From NCBI GenBank assembly GCA_013519935.1, contig JACDUA010000001.1, positions 1 to 64,000 on the forward strand: DNA of 64,000 nt. The letters are read 5' to 3'. This stretch comes from Ectothiorhodospiraceae bacterium WFHF3C12. Its GTDB lineage: Bacteria > Pseudomonadota > Gammaproteobacteria > Nitrococcales > Nitrococcaceae. The translations under genes were made by a program, and so were the position numbers. The notes under the pieces are model-generated. The model was given only the letters and a program-made list of their open reading frames with translations, searched no databases and was not told the DNA's origin. This document shows positions 25,652 to 36,443 of the stretch, in pieces. Positions within the stretch are counted from its first letter, which is position 1; each line of letters opens with the position of its first letter.

Positions 25652-27040
25652 GCTATTGGGATCGCCGTGGGCCTTGGCCGGGCCGCGCGCCTGAGCGGCA
25701 CCGCCCGCCGGGTCCGTCGGACGCTGCGCATGCGGCAGGTCCTGGATCTCGGGCAGGTACCGGAAGGCCTCTCCGCCGAGCTCGGGCACCTTGCGGCGTT
25801 CCATCCGCCGGATCGCGCCGTGCATCCAGATCAGCGAGACCGCCACGAGCAGGAACAGCACCATGTAGGAGCTGGTCCACACGCCGGTCATGTCGAGCAC
25901 GGCGCCGAAGACGATGGGCAGAACGAAGCCGCCCAGGCCGCCGATCATGCCGACGAGGCCGCCCACGGAGCCCACGTGCTCCGGGTAGTAGACGGGGATG
26001 TGCTTGTAGACCGCCGCCTTGCCCAGGGACATGAAGAAGCCCAGGATCACCGTGAAGGTCACCGCGGCCCACAGAGGCAGAGCGAAGCTGAAGGCGATGG
26101 GTCCGTCCTTGCCCTGCACCGTGTACTGCGTATCCGGGTAGGACAGGAAGAAGAGGCACGCCAGCGAGGCAATGAACGTCCAGTACATCACCGCGCGGGC
26201 CCCGAACTTGTCGGACAGCCAGCCACCCAGGGCGCGGAAGACACTGGCGGGCATGGAGTACAGGGCCGCCAGTGTGCCGGCGACGGCGATTGACACCCCG
26301 TAGGCGCCCACGTAGTAGCGCGGCAGGTAGGAGGCCAGGGCCACGAAGGCGCCGAAGACGAAGAAGTAGTAAAGCGCGAAGCGCCAGACCTGGACGTACT
26401 TCAGGGGCTCCAGCTGCATCATGGCACTGCTGCCTTCCCCGCCCTCGCGGCGGCGTGCCGCCGTCATGGGGTCTTCCTTGCTCAGCAGGAAGAAGGCCAC
26501 GGCCACGATGGCGAGAATGGTCGCGTAGACGATCGCCGTCTGCTGCCAGCCCAGCGCCACCAGCAGGAACGGTGCACCGAAGTTGGTCACTGCGGCGCCG
26601 ACGTTACCGGCCCCGAAGATGCCCAGTGCCGTACCCTGACGCTCCTTCTCGAACCAGTAGGAGGTGTAGGCGATGCCCACGATGAACGACCCGCCGGCCA
26701 GGCCCACGCCAAGCGCGGCCAGCAGGAACAGGGCGTAGCTGTTCGCGAAAGACAGCAGGTAGACGCAGGCCGCCGTGATGAGCATCAGGATCGAAAACAC
26801 ACGGCGGCCGCCGAACTGCTCCGTCCAGATGCCGAGGAAGATGCGGCTGATCGAGCCGGTGAGCACCGGCGTGGCCACCAGCAGGCCGAACTGGGTCTCC
26901 GAGAGGCCCAGATCCTGCTTGATCTTCACACCAATGATGGAAAATATGGTCCAGACCGCGAAGCACACCGTAAAGGCGAATGTGCTCAGGCCCAGTGCCC
27001 GATACTGATCGGGCTTCGTTACCCCTTCAAGGTTTTTCAT
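25640..27040 (-). CDS. narK1: Nitrate transporter, NarK1 type (MFS/NNP)
   Basis: 466 aa, 12 membrane helices, opening MKNLEGVTKPDQYRALGLST. The nitrate signature is GVGLAGGSFIVGIAYTSYW and the second motif GSVGGLVGMIGGLGGFVLPI. This is the NarK1 class, usually a proton-driven nitrate importer that starts respiration before exchange through NarK2. The ATG at 27040 follows GGAGG with a 5-base gap; an in-frame TTG at 27052 is too close to that site. First gene of the operon, with a DNR/FNR box 70 bases upstream. Confidence 0.93.
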   Translation of the reverse strand: MKNLEGVTKPDQYRALGLSTFAFTVCFAVWTIFSIIGVKIKQDLGLSETQFGLLVATPVLTGSISRIFLGIWTEQFGGRRVFSILMLITAACVYLLSFANSYALFLLAALGVGLAGGSFIVGIAYTSYWFEKERQGTALGIFGAGNVGAAVTNFGAPFLLVALGWQQTAIVYATILAIVAVAFFLLSKEDPMTAARRREGGEGSSAMMQLEPLKYVQVWRFALYYFFVFGAFVALASYLPRYYVGAYGVSIAVAGTLAALYSMPASVFRALGGWLSDKFGARAVMYWTFIASLACLFFLSYPDTQYTVQGKDGPIAFSFALPLWAAVTFTVILGFFMSLGKAAVYKHIPVYYPEHVGSVGGLVGMIGGLGGFVLPIVFGAVLDMTGVWTSSYMVLFLLVAVSLIWMHGAIRRMERRKVPELGGEAFRYLPEIQDLPHAQRPTDPAGGAAQARGPAKAHGDPNSERA

Positions 27041-27110
27041 GGCAACCTCCAAGCGCCCGTATTTGAAGCGTGTCTGGAATGGACGCTACGGCGCGCCGGC
27101 CCGGGCTCAC

Positions 27111-27124
27111 TTGACACACGTCAA
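27111..27124. promoter_or_regulatory. DNR/FNR box for the narK1K2GHJI operon
   Basis: TTGACACACGTCAA, a perfect palindrome with the TTGAC/GTCAA arms of the FNR/DNR family. Its centre is about 77 bases before the narK1 ATG. With class II spacing transcription would start near 27076, and a -10-like TAGCGT lies on the minus strand at 27083-27088. Confidence 0.8.
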
Positions 27125-27161
27125 CAATGCGCCCTGTGTTTGCAGGCGAGCGGGCGACGCC

Positions 27162-27177
27162 TACCTCCTTCGGGGTA
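27162..27177. promoter_or_regulatory. Possible NarL 7-2-7 site in the narK1/narX divergent region
   Basis: TACCTCC, two bases, CGGGGTA: two inverted TACYYMT-like heptamers, each with one mismatch at the last base. Placed about 45 bases upstream of the DNR box from narK1, a usual position for NarL activation. NarL is encoded next door. Confidence 0.45.
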
Positions 27178-27272
27178 TACTGGAGATGGTCTTCTAACTT
27201 TTTGTTTATACTGGGGTAACTAATTCCCACGGGGTGATGGCCGGGCAGCGCCGAACAACGCGAGGTTCATAG

Positions 27273-29153
27273 GTGGTAGATCGCGACGAAGCACCGCAAA
27301 TCCTGCCCAAGCGCTCCCTGGTGGTCCGGGTTGGGCTGCTGATGGCCGCCATCACGTTGCTGGCCGTGCTCACCATGATCGGCTCGGCGGTCATCGCCCA
27401 CACCGCCCGCGGGGACGCGGCCGCCATCAACGCCTCCGGCACCCTCAGGATGCAGGCCTACCGCATGGCAACGCTCATGAGAGCGCCCGAGCAGGCGGCG
27501 TGGCCCGAGCTGCGCGCAAGGATGAAGGAGTTCGAGGCCACGCTGTATGGGGACGCCGTCACCGGCGCCATTCCGGGGGCGGACTTCAACGCCGTGCACC
27601 AGCGCTACGCCCGGGTTCGCCGTGTCTGGGACGAGGAGATGCGGCCGGCCATCGAGACCTATCAGTCCAACCCCCGGGCCGCCACAACGGAATACCTCGA
27701 GGCGGTCGCCGCCTTCGTGACCCAGGTCGACGAGCTGGTGAATGCCCTGCAGCGGCAGGCGGAAGACAAGGTCCAGCTCCTGCGCGTCGTCCAGGGCGCC
27801 GCCCTGTTCCTTACCCTGGGCCTCGTCTTCTTCGCCATGTACAAGCTGTTGATCGACGTGATGCCGCCGTTCCGCGATCTGATGCGCGTTGTCGACGAGG
27901 CACGCAAGGGCAACTTCAACGCCCGCACCAGCTACCGGGGCAGCGACGAGATCGGCACCGTCTCCAGAACCTTCAACGCCATGGCGGCGAACATCTCCCG
28001 CAACTACGCGGAACTGGAACGGCGGGTGAAAAGCAAAACCGCCGCGCTGGAGGAAAGCAACCAGTCCCTGCAGCTGCTCTATGACGTGAGCCGGCGGCTG
28101 AACGCCACGCATGGCGACACTGGCGACCAGTTCCAGGCCGTCCTCTCGGAGGTGGAGCGGGCCCTCGGCCTCGGGCCCATAACCCTGTGCCTGAGCAATC
28201 CGGACAGCGCCACGGCGTACAACCGTCTCACGACCCTCGCCAATGACGTGCCGAATTTCTGCGATGCCCCCCACTGCGCGGCCTGCCTGGGCGAGAGCCC
28301 GCCGGCACGGACCCGCCACGTCTCCAAAACCCTGGTGAGCGTCCCGGTAACCGACGGGGAGCGCCGTTACGGTGCGCTGCTGGTGCCCCACGCACCGGGG
28401 CACGCACCCTCGCAGCGCCAGCTGCGCCTGTGCGAGGCGGTGGCCGAACATGTCGCGACCGCAATCACCCTCAGCCGCCAATCCGAGCAGCAGCGCCGTC
28501 TCGCGCTCATGGACGAACGCGCCGTCATTGCACGGGAGCTCCACGACAGCCTGGCCCAGGCGCTGAGCTACCTGAAAATCCAGGTCAGCCGGTTGCAGGC
28601 CGAGTACCGCAAAGGCGCGCCTGATGTGGCCGCAATGCAGGGGGTCACGGAAGAGCTGCGGGAAGGCCTGAACGATGCCTATCGCCAGCTGCGCGAGCTG
28701 CTCAACACCTTCCGCCTGACCATGACCGATGCCGGTCTGCACAAGGCACTGCAGCGCACCGCCGGCGAGCTCTCGGAACAGTCCCGGCTCCCCATCCGGC
28801 TGGACTTCGGTCTTGACCACGTGCCCTTGACGCCCAACGAGGAGGTCCATCTGCTGCAGACGGTGCGCGAGGCACTGATCAATGTCGTGCGCCACGCCGA
28901 TGCCAGCCATGCCCGCGTCAGCCTGCAACAGGACGAGGACGGCCGCGTGATTGCCGAAGTGGTTGATGACGGCGTCGGCATCCCGGAGAACTGGGAGCGC
29001 GTTAATCATTACGGGATCAAGATCATGGAGGAACGGGTCGCCGGCCTCGGCGGTAATCTGGAGATCGAGCGCCCGGTGTCGGGCGGCACCTGCATACGAT
29101 TCACTTTCCGTCCCGCCCAGTCAGGGACCATAATCGCGTCCCAGGCCCACTGA
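27273..29153 (+). CDS. narX: Nitrate/nitrite sensor histidine kinase
   Basis: 626 aa. Two membrane helices (about 17-40 and 172-192) flank a periplasmic four-helix sensor with the nitrate-binding P-box INASGTLRMQAYRM (about 52-65). HAMP follows (about 193-250), then a GAF-like central module with a cysteine group FCDAPHCAACLG (about 330), an HPK7-type H-box ARELHDSLAQALSYLKIQ (His near 424) and an ATPase domain with VVDDGVGIP. It phosphorylates NarL when nitrate is present. GTG start behind GAGG. Confidence 0.94.
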   Translation: MVDRDEAPQILPKRSLVVRVGLLMAAITLLAVLTMIGSAVIAHTARGDAAAINASGTLRMQAYRMATLMRAPEQAAWPELRARMKEFEATLYGDAVTGAIPGADFNAVHQRYARVRRVWDEEMRPAIETYQSNPRAATTEYLEAVAAFVTQVDELVNALQRQAEDKVQLLRVVQGAALFLTLGLVFFAMYKLLIDVMPPFRDLMRVVDEARKGNFNARTSYRGSDEIGTVSRTFNAMAANISRNYAELERRVKSKTAALEESNQSLQLLYDVSRRLNATHGDTGDQFQAVLSEVERALGLGPITLCLSNPDSATAYNRLTTLANDVPNFCDAPHCAACLGESPPARTRHVSKTLVSVPVTDGERRYGALLVPHAPGHAPSQRQLRLCEAVAEHVATAITLSRQSEQQRRLALMDERAVIARELHDSLAQALSYLKIQVSRLQAEYRKGAPDVAAMQGVTEELREGLNDAYRQLRELLNTFRLTMTDAGLHKALQRTAGELSEQSRLPIRLDFGLDHVPLTPNEEVHLLQTVREALINVVRHADASHARVSLQQDEDGRVIAEVVDDGVGIPENWERVNHYGIKIMEERVAGLGGNLEIERPVSGGTCIRFTFRPAQSGTIIASQAH

Positions 29154-29163
29154 GCGAGGCACC

Positions 29164-29817
29164 ATGAGCGACGACAGTCCCACCGAGATCCTCATCGTCG
29201 ATGATCATCCCCTCTTCCGCCGTGGCGTCCGACAACTGCTGGACATGGACGAGAGCGTGGCCGCCGTCGGGGAAGCGCAGAGTGGCGAGGAAGCGCTACG
29301 GATGGTTTCGGCGTCGGAACCGGACCTGATACTGCTGGACCTCAACATGCGCGGCATGGATGGCATAGCCACCATCCGGGCCCTGCGCGATGCCGACGTC
29401 CAGGCCCGCATCGTCGTGCTCTCGGTCTCGGATAACGACGAAGACGTGGTCAGCGCCCTGCGCGCGGGCGCCGATGGTTACCTGCTCAAGGATATGGAGC
29501 CGGAAGCGCTGCTGGAACGCATCAAGGAAGCGGCCGCCGGCCAAATGGTGCTGAGCGAGTCGCTCACGCAGGTCCTCGCGGAGGCCGTCGGCGGGCAGAG
29601 AAGCAGTGACGAAAGCGCTCTGCTGCGCAACCTGACCACCCGGGAGCACGAGGTCCTGCGCGGCCTCGCCAAAGGCATGAGCAACAAGCTCATTGCCCGT
29701 AAATTCGACATCGCCGAAGGCACCGTCAAGGTCCACGTGAAGAACGTGCTGCGCAAGCTCAAGCTGCGCTCGCGGGTGGAGGCGGCCGTGTGGGCCGTCA
29801 ATCACGGCGTGCGCTGA
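29164..29817 (+). CDS. narL: Nitrate response regulator
   Basis: 217 aa. Receiver domain with VDDHP (about 13-17) and phospho-acceptor Asp59 in LLDLNMRGMDG; C-terminal LuxR/FixJ helix-turn-helix (LTTREHEVLRGLAKGMSNKLIARKFDI...VKVHVKNVLRKL, about 155-205). Ten bases after narX, same transcript. Expected to bind TACYYMT heptamers in the nar control region. Confidence 0.95.
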   Translation: MSDDSPTEILIVDDHPLFRRGVRQLLDMDESVAAVGEAQSGEEALRMVSASEPDLILLDLNMRGMDGIATIRALRDADVQARIVVLSVSDNDEDVVSALRAGADGYLLKDMEPEALLERIKEAAAGQMVLSESLTQVLAEAVGGQRSSDESALLRNLTTREHEVLRGLAKGMSNKLIARKFDIAEGTVKVHVKNVLRKLKLRSRVEAAVWAVNHGVR

Positions 29818-29842
29818 CCCCCGGATACCGCTTACGGACACC

Positions 29843-30433
29843 ATGCAGGACAAAGTCACCCCAACCCGCGGCCCGGAGGCGCCCCCCTATCGAGCCCTCT
29901 GGCCGGCCAATGCCCGGCGCCCGATTCTCGGCTTTGCCGCCTACAGCGGCACCGGCAAGACCACGCTGCTTCGCGCGGTGCTGCCGCGCCTTCGCGCCGC
30001 CGGCGTGCGCCTGGCGCTGGTCAAGCATGCCCATCACGGCTTCGACATCGATCACCCCGGCAAGGACAGCTACGAGCTCCGCCGGGCGGGCGCCGATCAG
30101 GTGCTGGTCACTTCGCCCCGCCGCCGCGCACTCATGATGGAGCGGCCCGCCGAGGTGGACCCGAGACTGGCCGATGAGCTGGCCTACCTGCATCAGGATG
30201 AGACGGACCTGATCCTCGTCGAGGGGTTTCGCCACGAGCGGTTTCCGAAAATCGAGCTGCGCCGGGGGGCACGGGACGATGCGATGCTGGCCGATACCGA
30301 CCCAACGGTCATTGCCGTCGCCAGCGACCGGCCCGCGACAACGCACCCCCTCCCCTGGCTGGATATCAACGATCCCGACGCGGTCTCGGCATTCATCCTC
30401 GGGCGGGTCCTGAACTGGCAGGAAGAGACATGA
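29843..30433 (+). CDS. mobB: Molybdopterin-guanine dinucleotide adaptor protein
   Basis: 196 aa. GTP-binding P-loop GFAAYSGTGKTTLLRAVLPRL (about 33-53) and the MobB pattern LVKHAHHGFDIDHPGKDSYELRRAGADQVL. It assists MobA in forming the MGD cofactor that NarG needs, which explains its place with nar regulators. Overlaps the next gene by ATGA, so the two are translationally coupled. No mobA nearby. Confidence 0.93.
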   Translation: MQDKVTPTRGPEAPPYRALWPANARRPILGFAAYSGTGKTTLLRAVLPRLRAAGVRLALVKHAHHGFDIDHPGKDSYELRRAGADQVLVTSPRRRALMMERPAEVDPRLADELAYLHQDETDLILVEGFRHERFPKIELRRGARDDAMLADTDPTVIAVASDRPATTHPLPWLDINDPDAVSAFILGRVLNWQEET

Positions 30434-31113
30434 ACAGCATCGACGATACTTCGGAAGTACTCGCCGGCCATTATCTGTTCGCCCCCCTGGACGGACCGCG
30501 GCTGCGGCGGCTGGCGGAGACGGCGCGGCGGCTGGAGTTGCGCGCCGGCGAGGCCCTGTTCCAGCGCGGCGACCCGGCGAGCCGCTTCTTTCTGGTCGAG
30601 CAGGGCCAGATCAAGCTCTTCCGCGTCTCGGCGGCGGGTCAGGAGAAGGTCGTCGAGATCATGGGCCCGGGAGATACATTCGCCGAGGCGGTGATGTTCA
30701 TGGGCACCAACCGCTATCCCGTGAACGCGGCGGCCGTGGAGCCCACCGTGCTCCACGGCATCGCCAACGCCACCTACCTGGACATCCTTCGCGAGGACGC
30801 CGAGGCATGCCTGAAGCTGCTCGGCGATCTCAGTCAGCGTCTGCACCGCCGTCTCAACGAGATCGATACCCTGACGCTGCAGCGCGCCAACGACCGGGTC
30901 GTGCGGTTTCTGGTCGAACGCCTGCCCGAGACCGGCCCCCCGGTCATCGAGCTGCCGGCGGCCAAGCACATCGTCGCCTCCCGGCTGGCGATCCAGCCGG
31001 AGACCTTCTCCCGTATACTGCTGCAGCTGAGCCAGGCCGGGGCCATCGAGGTCCAGGGCCGGGAGATACGGGTTCTCGACGCGGGCACGCTACGCGATCA
31101 GATGCCCGATTGA
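30430..31113 (+). CDS. dnr: DNR-type Crp/Fnr transcriptional regulator
   Basis: 227 aa, the same length as Pseudomonas DNR. Cyclic-nucleotide-like beta-barrel (about 15-125), dimer helix, and a winged HTH with the recognition helix QPETFSRILLQL (E-xxS-R pattern that reads TTGAT-type half-sites). It lacks the N-terminal cysteine cluster of FNR, so it should sense nitric oxide through heme, as DNR/NnrR proteins do, rather than oxygen by an FeS cluster. Likely reader of the boxes at 27111, 31110, 39008, 41587 and 9664, although a true FNR elsewhere could share them. Confidence 0.88.
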   Translation: MNSIDDTSEVLAGHYLFAPLDGPRLRRLAETARRLELRAGEALFQRGDPASRFFLVEQGQIKLFRVSAAGQEKVVEIMGPGDTFAEAVMFMGTNRYPVNAAAVEPTVLHGIANATYLDILREDAEACLKLLGDLSQRLHRRLNEIDTLTLQRANDRVVRFLVERLPETGPPVIELPAAKHIVASRLAIQPETFSRILLQLSQAGAIEVQGREIRVLDAGTLRDQMPD

Positions 31114-31123
31114 TCTGGATCAG
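31110..31123. promoter_or_regulatory. FNR/DNR box before prpE, overlapping the dnr stop codon
   Basis: TTGATCTGGATCAG: 9 of 10 arm positions match TTGAT-N4-ATCAA. It covers the TGA of dnr. A weak -10 (TGCGAT, 31144-31149) lies at roughly class II distance; the A/T-rich leader before prpE contrasts with the GC-rich surroundings. Confidence 0.65.
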
Positions 31124-31235
31124 CGCAGGCCATCTGTTAGGCTTGCGATCATTCATAAGAATAAACAATGAAGATGCAAAGAAATTACAATAATCCAGCC
31201 CGAGCTTACCCGGGCCGCGACAATGGAGGCGCAGT

Positions 31236-33137
31236 ATGGGCTACGAAGTGGAGTACCGTCGCTCGATAACGGACCCGGAGGGCTTCTGGCGAGAGGCCGC
31301 GGAGGACATCGAGTGGTTCGACGCCCCCGCCGAAATCCTCGGCACCGACGAAAACGGTAACCATCGCTGGTATCGGGGCGGCAAGCTGAACACCGCCTAC
31401 CTCGCCCTCGATCGCCACTGCAAGCTGGGGCGCGGGGACGATGTCGCGGTCATCTACGACTCCCCGGTCACCGATACCAAGGAACGCTTCACCTTCGCCG
31501 AGATGCGCGACCGGGTCGCCCGCTTCGCCGGCGCGTTGCGCGGCCTGGGCGTCGACAAGGGCGACCGGGTCGTCATCTACATGCCCATGGTGCCGGAGAC
31601 CGTAGTGGCGATGCTGGCCTGCGCCCGGATCGGCGCTGTCCACTCCGTGGTATTCGGCGGCTTCTCACCCCATGAGCTGGCCGTGCGCATCGACGACGCA
31701 CAGCCCAAGGCCCTGGTCACCGCCAGCTGTGGCATCGAGCTGGACCGGGTCATCCCGTACAAGCCGATCATCGACAAAGCGCTGGCCCAGAGCGCCCATC
31801 CGCCCGGCAACGTGGTGGTTCTGCAGCGCCCCCAGGCCGAGGCCGAGATGCAATCCGGTCGCGACCACTGGTGGGACGACCTGATGGCCGGTGCCGAGCC
31901 CGTGGACCCGGTGCCCGTCGACGCCACCGATCCCCTCTATATCCTGTACACCTCCGGCACCACCGGAAAACCCAAGGGCGTGGTCCGGGACAACGGCGGC
32001 CATGCCGTGGCAATGAACTACAGCATGCGTACCGTCTACGACGCCCACCCCGGCGAGGTTTTCTGGGCTGCCTCCGATGTCGGCTGGGTCGTCGGGCATT
32101 CCTATATCGTCTACGCGCCGCTGATCCGCGGCTGCACGACGGTGGTGTTCGAAGGCAAACCCGTGAAGACTCCCGATGCGGGCACGTTCTGGCGCATTAT
32201 CGCGGAACACGACGTGCGCACCTTCTTCACCGCCCCCACGGCCTTCCGGGCCATCAAGAAGGAGGACCCGGAGGCGAAGCACCTGGAACGCTACGATATC
32301 AGCGGCCTTCGCAACCTCTTCGTGGCGGGTGAACGGCTGGATCCGCCCACCTACGAATGGCTGCACGAGCACCTGCACTGCCCGGTAATCGACCACTGGT
32401 GGCAGACCGAGACGGGCTGGCCCATCGTCGCCAACCCGGTGGGCCTGGAACGGTTCCCGGTCAAGAGCGGATCCGCCACCTTTCCCGTGCCTGGCTATCA
32501 GATGGAAATCATGGGCGACGACGCCCAGGCGCTGCCGCGCGGCCAGTCCGGCAACATCGCCATCCGGCTGCCCCTGCCGCCCGGCTGCCTGCCCACCCTG
32601 TGGAACGATAACGCGCGCTTCCGCAGCAGCTACATGGAGACCTATCCGGGCTATTATTTCACCGGAGATGGCGGCCATATCGACGAAGATGGTTACGTTT
32701 TCATCATGGGCCGCGTCGACGACGTCATCAACGTGGCCGGCCACCGGCTGTCCACCGGCGGCATGGAGGAAGTGGTCGGCAGCCATCCGGCGGTCGCCGA
32801 GTGCGCCGTGGTGGGCATGCCCGACGAGCTCAAGGGCCAGCTGCCAGTGGGCTTCGTCGTGCTCAAGGACGGGGCGGACATCGAACCGGCGCAACTGGAG
32901 CGCGAGCTCATCAACAGCGTGCGCGAGGAGGTCGGGGCCGTTGCCGCTTTCAAGCGGGTGCTGGTGGTCGACCGCCTCCCCAAGACGCGATCCGGCAAGA
33001 TTCTGCGCAAGACCATCCGCGGCTTGGCGACCCAGCAGGAGGTGCCGGTGCCGGCGACCATCGACGATCCGGCCATCATGGACGAGATCCGCGACGCTCT
33101 GCGGGAACGCTGGGGCGGGCCGGAGGGCGCTTCCTGA
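31236..33137 (+). CDS. prpE: Propionyl-CoA synthetase (AMP-forming)
   Basis: 633 aa, ANL superfamily, acetyl/propionyl-CoA synthetase subgroup. P-loop YTSGTTGKPKGVVRD (about 236), WWQTETGWPI (about 387), YFTGDGG and the catalytic-lysine motif KTRSGKILRKT near the C-terminus. The sequence is nearer PrpE than Acs (for example VHSVVFGGFSP and the C-terminal GLATQQEVPVPATIDDP). It activates propionate or acetate to the CoA ester. ATG with GGAGG 6 bases before. An FNR/DNR box lies about 120 bases upstream. Confidence 0.88.
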   Translation: MGYEVEYRRSITDPEGFWREAAEDIEWFDAPAEILGTDENGNHRWYRGGKLNTAYLALDRHCKLGRGDDVAVIYDSPVTDTKERFTFAEMRDRVARFAGALRGLGVDKGDRVVIYMPMVPETVVAMLACARIGAVHSVVFGGFSPHELAVRIDDAQPKALVTASCGIELDRVIPYKPIIDKALAQSAHPPGNVVVLQRPQAEAEMQSGRDHWWDDLMAGAEPVDPVPVDATDPLYILYTSGTTGKPKGVVRDNGGHAVAMNYSMRTVYDAHPGEVFWAASDVGWVVGHSYIVYAPLIRGCTTVVFEGKPVKTPDAGTFWRIIAEHDVRTFFTAPTAFRAIKKEDPEAKHLERYDISGLRNLFVAGERLDPPTYEWLHEHLHCPVIDHWWQTETGWPIVANPVGLERFPVKSGSATFPVPGYQMEIMGDDAQALPRGQSGNIAIRLPLPPGCLPTLWNDNARFRSSYMETYPGYYFTGDGGHIDEDGYVFIMGRVDDVINVAGHRLSTGGMEEVVGSHPAVAECAVVGMPDELKGQLPVGFVVLKDGADIEPAQLERELINSVREEVGAVAAFKRVLVVDRLPKTRSGKILRKTIRGLATQQEVPVPATIDDPAIMDEIRDALRERWGGPEGAS

Positions 33138-33227
33138 GGGCACGGCCCTTGTCACGCCGGCGGCTCGGCGCCATCTAGGGCGATAAGGATACGGAATGCG
33201 CCAGGTCATGGCGCGGGAGGCGGCACT

Positions 33228-33914
33228 ATGAGCAGCAACACGGTTCGTTTCGACCCAGCACGTGCCGCGCTGCTGGTGGTCGACGTCCAGCCGGATTTCA
33301 TGGAGGGCGGCGCGCTGGCCGCTCAGGAAGGCAGCGCGGTGGTCGAGCCCATTCGCCGTTTCATGGAGGCCGGCCATTTCGGGCTGTACGTGGCCACCCA
33401 GGACTGGCACCCGGCCGGTCACATCTCCTTCGCCAGCGAACATGCCGGGCGGGAGCCGTTCGAGGTCATCGACCTCTACGGCCACGACCAGGTCCTGTGG
33501 CCGGACCACTGCGTACAGGGCAGCGACAACGCCGCGTTGCACACCGGGCTACCCTTGAAGCTGTTCTCGGCGATCATCCGCAAGGGCGAGGACCCGAAGG
33601 TCGATTCCTACAGCGGCTTCAAGAACAACTGGAACGCCGAAGGCGAGCGGCCGCCCACCGGGCTCGCGGGCTACCTGCGCGAGCGCGGCATAACGGATGT
33701 CTTCACCTGCGGCCTGGCGCGGGATTTCTGCGTCAAGTGGACCGCGGAGGACGCCGCGGACGAGGGCTTTCGCACCTGGTACCTGTGGGACCTGACCCGG
33801 CCCGTGGACGAGAACGCCGACGATGACGTGCGCAAGGCCCTGACGGACAAGGGCGTGAGCATCATCGACAGCACGGACGTGGAAGCCGCGCCGGCGGCGC
33901 GCAGCGCCGGATAA
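33228..33914 (+). CDS. pncA: Nicotinamidase/isochorismatase-family hydrolase
   Basis: 228 aa. The catalytic triad of nicotinamidases is visible: Asp19 in VVDVQPDF, a lysine in IIRKGEDPKVDSYSGF (about 118) and a cysteine in GLARDFCVKWT (about 165); the metal ligands are in ATQDWHPAGHISF. It should convert nicotinamide to nicotinate for NAD salvage. Follows prpE by 90 bases and is closed by a strong terminator at 33945. Confidence 0.9.
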   Translation: MSSNTVRFDPARAALLVVDVQPDFMEGGALAAQEGSAVVEPIRRFMEAGHFGLYVATQDWHPAGHISFASEHAGREPFEVIDLYGHDQVLWPDHCVQGSDNAALHTGLPLKLFSAIIRKGEDPKVDSYSGFKNNWNAEGERPPTGLAGYLRERGITDVFTCGLARDFCVKWTAEDAADEGFRTWYLWDLTRPVDENADDDVRKALTDKGVSIIDSTDVEAAPAARSAG

Positions 33915-33944
33915 ACCGGCGAGGCGCCAGTCGATACCCCACAG

Positions 33945-33973
33945 GCCCCGTTATCGGGGCCTTTCTTTTCTTA
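33945..33973 (+). terminator. Intrinsic terminator after pncA
   Basis: GGCCCC / GTTATC loop / GGGGCC stem followed by TTTCTTTTCTT. Confidence 0.9.
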
Positions 33974-33984
33974 AAAGCGCGAGT

Positions 33985-34146
33985 TTAGCCACAGATGAAC
34001 ACGGATGGACACAGATCCTTTGGGGTAGTACGCCGCACTTCTTACTTTCAGGCGTAGGAAAAACCTCTACGTCCCGACATCAGGTACACCGCCACAGCGA
34101 CTGATGAGCAATTATCTGCGTCCATCCGTGTTCATCTGTGGCTAAA
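33985..34146. repeat. Inverted pair of GCCACAGATG-type repeats
   Basis: The 27 bases at 33985-34011 (starting TTTAGCCACAGATGAACACG) recur exactly, in opposite orientation, at 34120-34146. About 108 bases lie between, with no reading frame and modest GC. Same family as 15666 and 16061. The right arm ends 12 bases from the prfC stop. Confidence 0.85.
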
Positions 34147-34158
34147 AAGAGCAGTACG

Positions 34159-35739
<1,581 letters not shown>

Positions 35740-35941
35740 GTAGCCTCAGGAATCCTCGCGAGTTCAGGGCCGGGGATTATACTAGCGCTTCCGGGGGTTT
35801 TGTCAGCTCTCGGCCGCCTTGCCGTCCGCGGTTACGCGGCCGACCCATTCAGGCGACCATAAATCCCGCGCCGCGTTCCCGGACCAGGCCGGGAACAGTG
35901 GCCATCGCTGCGAGCTGAGCTATCCACGGCAGAGACGCCCC

Positions 35942-36391
35942 ATGACCACCGGACCGCGATTCTGGGAAGAGAAAAGCCTCGAAGAGATGAGCCTCGAGGA
36001 ATGGGAGTCGCTGTGCGACGGCTGCGGCAAGTGCTGCCTGCACAAGCTCGAGGATGTGGACACCGGTCGCTTCCACTACACCAACGTCGCCTGCCGGCTG
36101 CTGGACACCGAAACCTGCCGCTGCACCGATTATCCGAATCGCCACGAACACGTCCCGGACTGCATCCAGCTCACGCCCAGCGGCGTCCGCGACTACGGCT
36201 GGCTTCCCGGGAGCTGCGCCTATCGCCGGATCGCCGAGGGCCGCGGGCTCGCCTGGTGGCATCCCCTCGTCTCCGGCGATCCGGAGAGCGTGCACCGGGC
36301 CGGTGTCTCGGCCAGCCGGCGCATATTCTCGGAGCTGGAAGTGGATCCGGATTTCCTCGAGGACTACGTGGTAGACGATCTGGGCGGGTGA
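35942..36391 (+). CDS. ycgN: UPF0260/YcgN-family cysteine-cluster protein
   Basis: 149 aa of the YcgN family: [49 protein letters not shown] and [10 protein letters not shown]. Conserved cysteines (CDGCGKCC plus four more) suggest a zinc or iron-sulfur site. Function unsettled. The ATG at 35942 is chosen because similarity starts there; the open frame extends upstream to 35819 without family character. Confidence 0.9.
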   Translation: MTTGPRFWEEKSLEEMSLEEWESLCDGCGKCCLHKLEDVDTGRFHYTNVACRLLDTETCRCTDYPNRHEHVPDCIQLTPSGVRDYGWLPGSCAYRRIAEGRGLAWWHPLVSGDPESVHRAGVSASRRIFSELEVDPDFLEDYVVDDLGG

Positions 36392-36443
36392 CCGCCAGGA
36401 GCGCTATCATGAGCGGCCAAGCCGTCAACCCCGAGCTCGCCTC

